This document shows positions 56,968 through 64,000 of a stretch of 64,000 bases of DNA, one piece after another. Position numbers and translations under genes: made by a program. The stretch is taken from the NCBI GenBank assembly GCA_963774935.1, contig CAVZGO010000001.1, positions 470,990 through 534,989 of the forward strand, read 5' to 3'. This DNA is from CAVZGO01 sp963774935. GTDB lineage: Bacteria; Chloroflexota; Anaerolineae; Anaerolineales; UBA4823. The notes under the pieces were generated by a model. It had not been told where the DNA came from and ran no database searches. It saw nothing but the letters and a program-made list of their open reading frames with translations. Numbering within the stretch: position 1 is the stretch's first letter; each line of letters begins with the position of its first letter.

Positions 56968-56986
56968 GATGTTTGTAATGTATTGC

Positions 56987-58051
56987 TCAGGATATCGTAA
57001 TACCGCTCCCTTGAATTACTTCGCCAACCACCCAGACTGGTTGCTCCAACTCTGCAGCAGAGCGCTCGAAATCAGATATCCTTTCTGCGGGCACACTCAA
57101 TAATAGACCTCCGCTGGTCTGCGCATCAAAGAGCAGCATCTGGGACGGCTCATCGATCCCATGGGCAAACTTTACATGCGGGCTGAAGTAGTGCCGATTA
57201 TCATGAGATCCTCCAGGGAATATCCATTCGTCTGCGTACCGGCGTGCGCTGGAAACAAATGGTATTTGCGAGAAGTTAAATTTCAAACCCACTTTGGATG
57301 CTGTGGCAATTTCCCCAGCATGTCCCAACAGGCCAAATCCGGTGATGTCTGTTCCTCCTCGAACGCCGACTGCATTTGCTGCCCGTGCGGCATCTCGGTT
57401 AAGCCGTGTCATCCACCGCACTACTTCTTCTACATCGGCAGGAGCTGCCTCTCCCCTTTTTAAAGCCGTGGTGACTGTACCGAAACCGAGCGGTTTACTG
57501 AGCACCAGGACGTCGCCAGGTCGAGCGCCTTTTTTGGTCACCATTTTGTTGGGATCAACAAAACCCAGAACGACCAATCCATACTTGGGTTCTTTATCTT
57601 GAACAGTGTGCCCCCCGGCAACAACCACACCAGCCTGGAGTGCTTTCTCTGCACCACCACGTAGAATTTCTGCACTGACCTCTGCAGGCAAATCGGGGGG
57701 CAAAGCAGCAATATTCAAAGCCAGAAATGGCTGCCCTCCCATCGCATATACATCCGAAAGGGCATTCGTGGCTGCAATTGAGCCATAATCGTATGGGTCG
57801 TCTACCACCGGTGTAAAGAAATCAGTGGTTACGATTAGCCCACGGTCAGCACTTATCCGCCACACAGCCGCGTCATCAGGATCATCCAGTCCGACCAACA
57901 GATCAGGATAATCTGCCGAATGAAATATGTTTTGAATAGGCCGCAAAACTTGCGCCAGCGCCTCCGCGCTCAGCTTAGATGCTCAGCCGGCACAGCTTGA
58001 TAGGCTTGTCAGGCGTACCTGGCGACCAGAAGTTGCACCAGGTTCTTTCAC
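56987..58051 (-). CDS. selD: Selenophosphate synthetase containing selenocysteine
   Basis: 354 aa if TGA at 57983-57985 is read as selenocysteine (residue 23). From GTG 58051 (GAGG 8 nt upstream) the text is LTSLSSCAGUASKLS, matching the family active site with Sec or Cys and a catalytic Lys three residues on (UASK). The rest is normal: PIQNIFHSADYPDLLVG, VTTDFFTPVVDDP, GGTDITGFGLLGHAGEI and the C-terminal TSGGLLLSV. Read without recoding, the protein would lack its catalytic N-terminus. It makes the selenium donor for Sec-tRNA, so the cell probably also has selA, selB and selC outside the window. Confidence 0.9.
57957..57985 (-). promoter_or_regulatory. Sec codon and SECIS-like hairpin of selD
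   Basis: On the minus strand the in-frame TGA is followed after 12 nt by AGCGC-GGAG-GCGCT, a 5-bp stem with a G-containing 4-nt loop about 17 nt from the TGA. This distance and loop fit a bacterial SECIS element. Confidence 0.7.
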
Positions 58052-58092
58052 GGAATTTTCCTCAATGTTACCGGTACAAGTTTTATAGCGGG

Positions 58093-59140
58093 CTATGGCG
58101 TTGATGGGATAGTACTCTCGCCACTTCCTGGGGTCAAACTGGGCAGCGAAAACAGGTATGGCGAGTTGCTTGGCACCAGCATCACCTGAACGCCTGGGGC
58201 TAGCTTATTGATGTAAGTGTACTCGATCAGGTCCGGGTTGTCCTTCAGTGCCAGTGCCAGAAGCGCCAGCGCCTTGGCTTCCGCTTCAGCCTGGATGAGC
58301 CGGGCGTCAGCCAGACCTTGGGCATTGATAACCACTGCATCTGCCTGACCTTCCGCCACCTGGCGCGCCTGTTCGGCTTCCTGCTTGCGCTGCTCAACAG
58401 TAAATTTCGCTTGCTGAGCCTGCTGTTCAGCGATCTGTTTTTGCTCTACTGAGGCGGCATATTCTGGTGAAAATGTAATATTTCTCATGACAAAATCCAC
58501 CAGTACCAAACCATTCTCCGCTAATTTCTTCTCCATTTCATCAGTGATACTTTGGGTCATTTCTGCACGAAGACCACTGTAAACATCCTGAACAGCATAT
58601 TGAGATACCGCATCACGGATGATACCACGAGCCAGTGGTCGCACAAGATCGTCCGTATAGCGGTCTTGCCATTCAATATGCACCTGAACAACCTGCTTTG
58701 GATCGATCGTATAGATCACTGAAGAATCGATAAAGACTTCCTGACCATCGGATGTCCTGGCAGAAATCGAGTCATCACCCTGGATGGTCCCTTCATTGAT
58801 AGCGATGGACATGGTGTAAGTTTGCCGGGAAATGGGATATTTCTTTACGGTTTCCAGGAATGGCACAACCCACCGGAGCCCTGGTTGCAACGGCTCTTCC
58901 CGATATCCGTTTGGCGCGACGGCTGAAATGACAACACCGCGCTCTTCGGGCTGGATGAATACCAGACCTGCGCTGGCAATCGTCAATAATGACGGTTCCG
59001 ATGATCAACCCAATTACGATAGTGGTGAGCCTGCGGACGTTCGATCCACGCGACGAGCGGAAAACAATCAGGACTCCTAAACCAATTATCACAATCCAAA
59101 GCATAGTCACAAAGCCCTTTAACACAGTCGCAACATTCAT
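58093..59140 (-). pseudogene. Prohibitin/SPFH protein, frame-broken
   Basis: About 345 aa when joined. One N-terminal membrane segment (LWIVIIGLGVLIVF), a second (TTIVIGLIIGTVII), then the SPFH domain (GLVFIQPEERGVVIS to VDFVMRNITFSPEYAASVEQKQIAEQ) and a coiled coil rich in Gln, Ala and Glu. The frame breaks near 58983 in ATTATTGACGATTGCC. A membrane scaffold protein. Upstream of selD by 41 bp. Confidence 0.82.
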
Positions 59141-59305
59141 TTCTTACCTCCTGGAGAAACCAACAAGGTTATTTTCTATAAGTAGGGTGAGTATCCCCTG
59201 GTCTTTTTGAACTGGCGAAATGCAGCCATCAGCGGATGCAACCTTTAAATTATAACCTCGTTTCCGAAACTACCGGGATGTGGTGATTTATGATAGCATC
59301 CCTAT

Positions 59306-59995
59306 ATGCGAGATTATGATGTTTATGTAAGTGAGATCGGAATAGACACCCGTGGGCAAATCTCTGCCAGGATCAATTGTCCAGCAACAGCCGTACCCAA
59401 AGCTGGACAATACTGCCTTGCCTGGAGTCCTGCAGACTCTTCTTCATCACTGCCGATGGCGATTTTCCTGGCACAACGCGCCGAACAGGGATTTCTAACC
59501 GCACCAGGTATGCCCGCCGTCTGGCAGCCAGGTATCCTTTTACGCCTGCGAGGTCCGTTCGGAAATGGTTTTCATCTCCCTCAAGGTATTCAAAGGATGG
59601 CATTGGCAGCATTTGGCGACTCGCCAGCACGATTGCTGCCGCTCATACCACAGGCGTTAGAACAAAACATCGCTGTAACACTTTTCTCCCAAGTTTCTCC
59701 ATCCGACCTCCCAACCGCCGTGGAAATTTCACATCTCGACGAGCTTCCAGAAGCAATGCAGTGGGCAGATTTTCTGGCGATCGATATGCCAGGTCGTCAA
59801 TTAAACCAACTTTCGCGCATTCTTAAAATTGATGACCCCCGACAATGCTCAATCCCTGCGCAAATTTTGATAGAGGCGCCAATGCCGTGCGGAGGAATGG
59901 CTAACTGTGGTGTATGCGCTCTGCCTAACCAGCGCCACTTAAAGCTGGCGTGCCATGATGGACCTGTGTTTGATTTGCGCACTCTGGAGTGGTAG
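59306..59995 (+). CDS. PyrK-like iron-sulfur electron-transfer subunit
   Basis: 229 aa. Its 2Fe-2S cluster motif CGGMANCGVCAL plus a fourth cysteine in KLACHDGPVF is the pattern of PyrK, the NAD-linked subunit of dihydroorotate dehydrogenase B. The upstream flavin region is divergent: the FAD-binding arginine motif of ferredoxin reductases (RxYS) is not clear, and the segment GLGxxP of the NAD site is missing (replaced by AFGDSPARLLPLI). It precedes the PyrD-like gene. Confidence 0.78.
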   Translation: MRDYDVYVSEIGIDTRGQISARINCPATAVPKAGQYCLAWSPADSSSSLPMAIFLAQRAEQGFLTAPGMPAVWQPGILLRLRGPFGNGFHLPQGIQRMALAAFGDSPARLLPLIPQALEQNIAVTLFSQVSPSDLPTAVEISHLDELPEAMQWADFLAIDMPGRQLNQLSRILKIDDPRQCSIPAQILIEAPMPCGGMANCGVCALPNQRHLKLACHDGPVFDLRTLEW

Positions 59996-60020
59996 TCAGA
60001 ACTGGTTGCAGGTATTAAAG

Positions 60021-60785
60021 ATGTCCAAATTCGACCTGATCTTGACAAAACCCTGGATGAATGCAGCCGGCAGCCTGGGATTTCGGATTGGCTCTAACTC
60101 GCTGATAGATCCATCCGATCTGGGCGCCTTCGTCACGAACCCTGTCAGTCTAAAATCGCGTCAACCAGCTCACCAGGTGCATTTCATGGAATTTCCCGGC
60201 GGGTTCTTAATGCACACCGGTCATCCCAACCCTGGCTTACATTGGCTGCTGCGCAAAGTAACCCCAACATGGGAGCATATGCCCTGTCCAATCATCGTGC
60301 ATCTCCTTTGCCAGACTCCAGCAGAAGTCACCTACATGGTCGAACGGTTGGAAGGAATAACAGGAATTATTGGTTTTGAGTTAGGTTTGCCACCCCATGC
60401 AGATGCCAATTTGGCACGCGAGTTTATCCGGGCTGCTGTTCATGAATTGCCGGTGATCGTAAGAATCGCCCTTGACCAGGTCATCAACCTGGCTGATGCT
60501 TTAGCACTTGAACGAGAGAGCCTGGATATTTCTGCAATAAGCCTTGGTCCACCACGGGGCTGTTTACCAGTTGGTGAGAACACTCTTGTCCAGGGCCGCA
60601 TTTATGGGCTAGCACTTTATCCCCAATCCCTGGCTTGCGTTCAAAACCTCGTCCGGTCAGGATGGAAAGTAATCGGAGCTGGCGGAGTCTATTCAGTTGA
60701 GCAGGCTCAGGTGATGCTCAATGCAGGCGCAATGGCAGTCCAGTTTGATACGGTATTGTGGCGTAATAACCCCTTCAGCCATTAA
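60021..60785 (+). CDS. Divergent PyrD-like (dihydroorotate dehydrogenase) protein
   Basis: 255 aa TIM-barrel protein. Family traces are KPWMNAAGSLG, NPVSLKSR, MHTGHPNPGL, GENTLVQGRIYG and IGAGGVYSVEQAQVMLNAGA. The active-site loop that should read SCPNVK is replaced by LGLPPHADAN, so the catalytic Cys (or Ser) is lost, and the WGGLSG turn is also changed. It pairs with the PyrK-like gene. Either the reaction differs from classical dihydroorotate oxidation or the pair is a specialised offshoot. Confidence 0.75.
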   Translation: MSKFDLILTKPWMNAAGSLGFRIGSNSLIDPSDLGAFVTNPVSLKSRQPAHQVHFMEFPGGFLMHTGHPNPGLHWLLRKVTPTWEHMPCPIIVHLLCQTPAEVTYMVERLEGITGIIGFELGLPPHADANLAREFIRAAVHELPVIVRIALDQVINLADALALERESLDISAISLGPPRGCLPVGENTLVQGRIYGLALYPQSLACVQNLVRSGWKVIGAGGVYSVEQAQVMLNAGAMAVQFDTVLWRNNPFSH

Positions 60786-61237
60786 CCTCGCTGCAGCAGG
60801 ATTGTCACTGGACCATCATTGGCAATCTCCACCAACATGTGCGCACCAAATTCACCCCCTTGGGTTGGCACACCCTGTGCACTAAGCAGCCGAATAAATC
60901 GTTCGACAAGTGGTCGAGCTATCTCTGGTGGAGCAGCATCAGTAAACGAAGGACGCCGCCCCTTACGCGTATCTGCATAAAGGGTGAACTGCGAGACAAC
61001 GATCGCCGCTCCACCAGTCTCTAACAATGATCGATTAACCTTTCCTTGCTCATCTTCAAATATTCGTAAATTTGCGACTTTATCTACCAGGTATTGAAGA
61101 TGCTCTTCCGCTGCTTGCGGGTCCAAATCTTCCGGTCCCACACCGAGAAGGATGATTATCCCAGCGCCAATTTCAGCGATCACCGATCGATTGACGATGA
61201 CCCTTCCAGAGCACACTCGCTGTAAGACTATTCGCAT
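60782..61237 (-). CDS. dtd: D-aminoacyl-tRNA deacylase
   Basis: 151 aa. It removes D-amino acids from tRNA. The conserved motifs are SQFTLYAD and NDGPVT (the Gly-Pro motif). It overlaps the end of the convergent PyrD-like gene by 4 bp and begins 12 bp after the trpS stop. Confidence 0.94.
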   Translation of the reverse strand: MRIVLQRVCSGRVIVNRSVIAEIGAGIIILLGVGPEDLDPQAAEEHLQYLVDKVANLRIFEDEQGKVNRSLLETGGAAIVVSQFTLYADTRKGRRPSFTDAAPPEIARPLVERFIRLLSAQGVPTQGGEFGAHMLVEIANDGPVTILLQRG

Positions 61238-61249
61238 TAGGTATGCAAC

Positions 61250-62242
61250 CTATGGTAGACCGATGGCGTCCTTCACCTGGCGGATCGTATCCTTGGCGAT
61301 CACGCTGGCGCGCTGTTGGCCGTCAGCCAATACGTCCCAAATCAGGTTGGGATCCTGGGTCAGCTCATTGCGCTTTTGGCGGAACGGCGCCAGGTTTTGG
61401 TTGAGGTTGCGGGCGAACAACTGCTTACACTGTACACAACCAATGCCCGCCTGGCGGCATTCACGGTTGATCATCGCCACTTCATCCGCAGATGAGAAGA
61501 CCTTGTGCAGGGAAAACACATTGCATACATCTGGATTTCCCGGATCGCTGCGCCGCTGGCGTGCCGGGTCAGTAACCATTTGCATGACGCGTGCATTTGT
61601 TTCCTCAGGCGTTCCCGCCAGCTCGATGTGATTGTTCAGGCTCTTACTCATCTTCTGCTGCCCGTCAATTCCAATCACCTTTGGATATTCGGTCGCTTTC
61701 ATCTGGGGCTCGATCAAGACGTCAGTGTTATATTGATAGTTAAAGGAGCGCACAACTTCTCGCGTGAATTCGATGTGCGGCGCCTGATCAATCCCAACCG
61801 GAACAAAGTCAGCTTTATAAAGAGCAATATCGGCTGCCATGAGCACCGGATAGCCAACCAGCCCATAATTAATGTTATGCGGGTGTTGGCGTGCCTTTTC
61901 TTTAAACGTAGGCAGATCTGTTAGCTTACCCAAAGGTGTGACCATCGAGAAAAATGTGTGCAGCTCAGTGACTTCAGGCACCTGGGATTGGATAAACACG
62001 ATCGACTCTTCTGGTCGGATGCCGGCTGCCAGAAAATCGAGCGCCATTTCGTAAATATTTTGGCGCAAATTTTCGGTCGTATCGACAGTGGTCAGTGCAT
62101 GAATGTCTACAATACAATACACGCAATCAAAGTCATTCTGCAAAGCAACATAATTCTGAATTGCGCCCAGATAATTTCCCAGGTGCTGTCTTCCAGTAGG
62201 TCGTGCTCCTGAAAAAACTCGCCCTTTCTTGCCGTTCAACAT
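61250..62242 (-). CDS. trpS: Tryptophanyl-tRNA synthetase
   Basis: 330 aa class-I synthetase. HIGH-like motif in GARPTGRQHLGNYLG and KMSKS in GQQKMSKSLNN. The insertion with CRQAGIGCVQCKQLF supplies cysteines for a possible zinc or 4Fe-4S site. Controlled by the Trp T-box at 62321-62600. Confidence 0.96.
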   Translation of the reverse strand: MLNGKKGRVFSGARPTGRQHLGNYLGAIQNYVALQNDFDCVYCIVDIHALTTVDTTENLRQNIYEMALDFLAAGIRPEESIVFIQSQVPEVTELHTFFSMVTPLGKLTDLPTFKEKARQHPHNINYGLVGYPVLMAADIALYKADFVPVGIDQAPHIEFTREVVRSFNYQYNTDVLIEPQMKATEYPKVIGIDGQQKMSKSLNNHIELAGTPEETNARVMQMVTDPARQRRSDPGNPDVCNVFSLHKVFSSADEVAMINRECRQAGIGCVQCKQLFARNLNQNLAPFRQKRNELTQDPNLIWDVLADGQQRASVIAKDTIRQVKDAIGLP

Positions 62243-62320
62243 ATGCCCTCCTCAAATAATCCGTTAGTTAATCTCATAATTGCTTTCGAATTGATTCTTT
62301 GCTAAATCAATCGTTATTAA

Positions 62321-62600
62321 TAAAAAAACCCGCCGGTGATGCGACGGGGTGAAAGCCAGCTCCACACTTCGAGTACGGCCTGGCGATAACAACCAGGTTT
62401 ATAGATACCCTTTGCCCTGATAACGGTGGCAACTCCGGCTTAGGCTACAGTCTCATGAGTTGGAACTTCTCATGATTTCACCTGGCAACTCCGAGGACCA
62501 TTCAACTCTAGCGTACGTGCAGGGTCTCACCCAACCGAGCATACTGCTCTCCTGCTCTCTGTATCGCCGGTTTAGAGCCTACTATTCCTCTTCACAGCAG
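62321..62600 (-). promoter_or_regulatory. Tryptophan T-box leader of trpS
   Basis: On the minus strand: GAAGAGGAATAGTA at the start, AGAGAGCAGGA (AG bulge), GGTTGGGTGAGACC (distal stem I), and GAATGGTCC, with specifier codon TGG (plus 62498-62500), then CTCGGAG. Near the end the bulge TGGC (plus 62355-62358) can pair with the GCCA end of tRNA-Trp. The terminator is CCCGTCG/CGGCGGG followed by seven T (62321-62348). Uncharged tRNA-Trp should allow read-through into trpS. Confidence 0.9.
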
Positions 62601-62622
62601 TTCTTTATTTTATTACGATTAA

Positions 62623-62628
62623 TTATAT
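62623..62628 (-). promoter_or_regulatory. Extended -10 promoter of trpS
   Basis: TGATATAAT on the minus strand. No -35 can be found; its expected place (62645-62651) lies against the end of the insertion sequence. Confidence 0.6.
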
Positions 62629-62654
62629 CACACCACCAGGTCGCGAGCCTTTTC

Positions 62655-63956
62655 CACGGCTTTCACAAGAAGGGAGTTCCAGCCGAAAGGATCAGGTTGA
62701 GAGCCTGGGAGGGCTGGGCATTAAACAAACGACGCGCCTTGGCAAGATTATGAAAACCATGCTGGATGGCAAGGCCGATCACAAGATTATTGAAGATCGC
62801 CATGTTGTGACCAGCATTGCCAACCGTGAGGCGCGTGGCATCTTCTCGTAAGGTAACATCTCTGCGATAGTGCAGTCCATTTTCGATCCCCCAATACTGG
62901 CGCACAAAAGCCAGCAGTCGCTCCGGTGAGGCTTCAGCAGGTGTCAGACTGGTCAAGCCATAGACGACTTGACGAGTACGGCCTTTGTACTTTTCATACC
63001 AGATGGTTCTTTCGATACGAAAGACCTGTGCCAGATGTGGCCAATCCAGGTAGTCGTTCAGCTCTGTACTAACCATGATGGTGCGTTTCTCAATCCGTCC
63101 ATGTCCCTTATTGACTTGCGAAACCATCTGGCAATGTTTCGACAGAGGTGCACCTTGGCGTTGATTACACACTTCATGCACAAACAACTTCTCGATGGCC
63201 CAATGTGTGTGTGGCTGATTGCCTTTGATTGTCCAAATGTACTCGCCACCGTCAGCGACAATTTGGTCAGAAGCGTTCCGCTGGGCATGCATTGCATCGC
63301 CCAACACAATCGCACCCTACAAGTTGACTTGTTTGAGGATCTTCGGCGCCACCACAATCTCGTTTTCCTTGCGATCTACTTCAGCTTCTGCCAGCACCAG
63401 GCCTTGTTCCGGCACATAAATGCTCAACAAATGGGTGCCTCTTAGCTCTCCGCTTGGAATTGTGCCCCTGACCGTCTTGCCATCCATGCTAAACACCATC
63501 TCTAGCTCATCATTCAGTCGCCCCTGGTGATATTCTTGGATCAAACTCTCAAACTCTTCTGGTTTCACGGTGTCTGCCAGTACTCGTCGATAGGTCATGT
63601 GGCTGGGCGTCCTCTTCTTATGCAAGATTTTCATCTCGTGTAGCTGTTCAACTCGGTTGGCAATCCAGTCGGCTATCCCGCTTGGCTTATCTTCACCCCC
63701 CAATTTCGCTAACATCATCAGCATCAGCAATTGCGTTAGCGGGTACAGCTTCCCTTTGAGCTTTCGCGTGTCTTTCACTCGCTGAAAATAGGCATATAAA
63801 CTTCCCACTTCGAATACCAGGCCGTTCTCATCTATGTCTTGATTAGGTCGCAGGTTGGTATAATCCATTTTGGTCTTCTCCGGTGCTTGGTGTTTGGCGC
63901 AACAAGTATACCGAAGAAGACCGCTTATTTTGTCAACCTACCTTGTGAAAGCCGTG
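62655..63956. mobile_element. ISAs1-type insertion sequence
   Basis: The transposase gene is bounded by 15-bp perfect inverted ends CACGGCTTTCACAAG (62655-62669) and CTTGTGAAAGCCGTG (63942-63956); identity reaches 17 of 18 bp when the TTC/TTG before it is included. Total length 1302 bp agrees with the family. No clear target duplication was found in the flanks. Confidence 0.87.
62663..63868 (-). pseudogene. ISAs1-family transposase with in-frame amber codon
   Basis: About 402 aa with a DDE catalytic domain: Asp in FSMDGKTVRGT, Asp in LGDAMHAQRN, Glu in GIENGLHYRRD. The N-terminal DUF4372-like part has LKGKLYPLTQLLMLMMLAKL. A TAG at plus 63317-63319 interrupts the frame between KILKQVNL and GAIVLGDAM without any shift; a normal copy would have CAG (Gln). 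So this is a point nonsense mutation, different in kind from the one-base slips elsewhere. Confidence 0.9.
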
Positions 63957-64000
63957 CAATTTTGTAAGTCCATGAGAATAAAAAGTTCAACGTCCCTTCA
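63957..64000. other. Right edge, nothing recognised
   Basis: 44 bp beyond the insertion sequence with no feature. Confidence 0.3.

Overview
The window looks like part of a chromosome from an uncultured or little-studied member of the Chloroflexota, most likely class Anaerolineae. The reasons are the LysW amino-carrier lysine pathway, the CysO/Mec sulfur-carrier cysteine pathway, a lipoprotein with an NBR1-type Ig-like domain, an ArsR regulator with a DUF2087-like tail, an M32 carboxypeptidase and the medium GC content. The lineage is an inference from gene content.

Layout. (1) Positions 374-8954 form an integrated element of about 8.5 kb. It is bounded by two identical 74-bp copies of a complete tRNA-Lys(UUU) gene. 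It carries two tyrosine recombinases, a row of overlapping unknown genes, a cluster of hairpins, two small membrane proteins and a DNA methyltransferase fused to a restriction-nuclease-like domain. Its base composition is visibly more AT-rich than the rest. (2) 9-12.7 kb: thioredoxin, then a Fur-family regulator with a nickel/cobalt ECF transporter (cbiM-cbiQ-cbiO). (3) 12.7-27.9 kb, mostly minus strand: metK under a SAM-I riboswitch; the lysW-X-Y-Z-J-K operon behind a putative attenuator with an Arg/Lys-rich leader peptide; the rpsB-tsf-pyrH-frr-uppS-cdsA core cluster; birA; gyrA. (4) 28-37 kb: GltD-like oxidoreductase, lipoproteins, a SerA-like dehydrogenase, M32 carboxypeptidase, lysine 2,3-aminomutase. 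(5) 37.2-40.8 kb: a large structured leader RNA followed by a cysM-mec-(small gene)-cysO-moeZ operon for cysteine synthesis through a protein thiocarboxylate. (6) 40.9-62.3 kb: uvrA, a GH13 amylase, regulators, tRNA/rRNA modification enzymes, electron-transfer flavoprotein, an NfuA-like protein, gamma-glutamyltransferase, a selenocysteine-containing SelD, an SPFH protein, a divergent PyrK/PyrD-like pair, dtd, and trpS behind a tryptophan T-box. (7) 62.65-63.96 kb: an ISAs1-type insertion sequence whose transposase has an in-frame amber codon.

Quality warning. At least thirteen genes, including essential gyrA and strongly conserved lysJ, mtaB, etfA and ggt, contain single-base reading-frame breaks, several in short homopolymers. 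lysK also holds a diverged 68-bp partial duplication. This density points to sequencing or assembly indels, or a chimeric consensus, more than to real gene decay. Frame-broken genes are given here as one feature spanning all parts.
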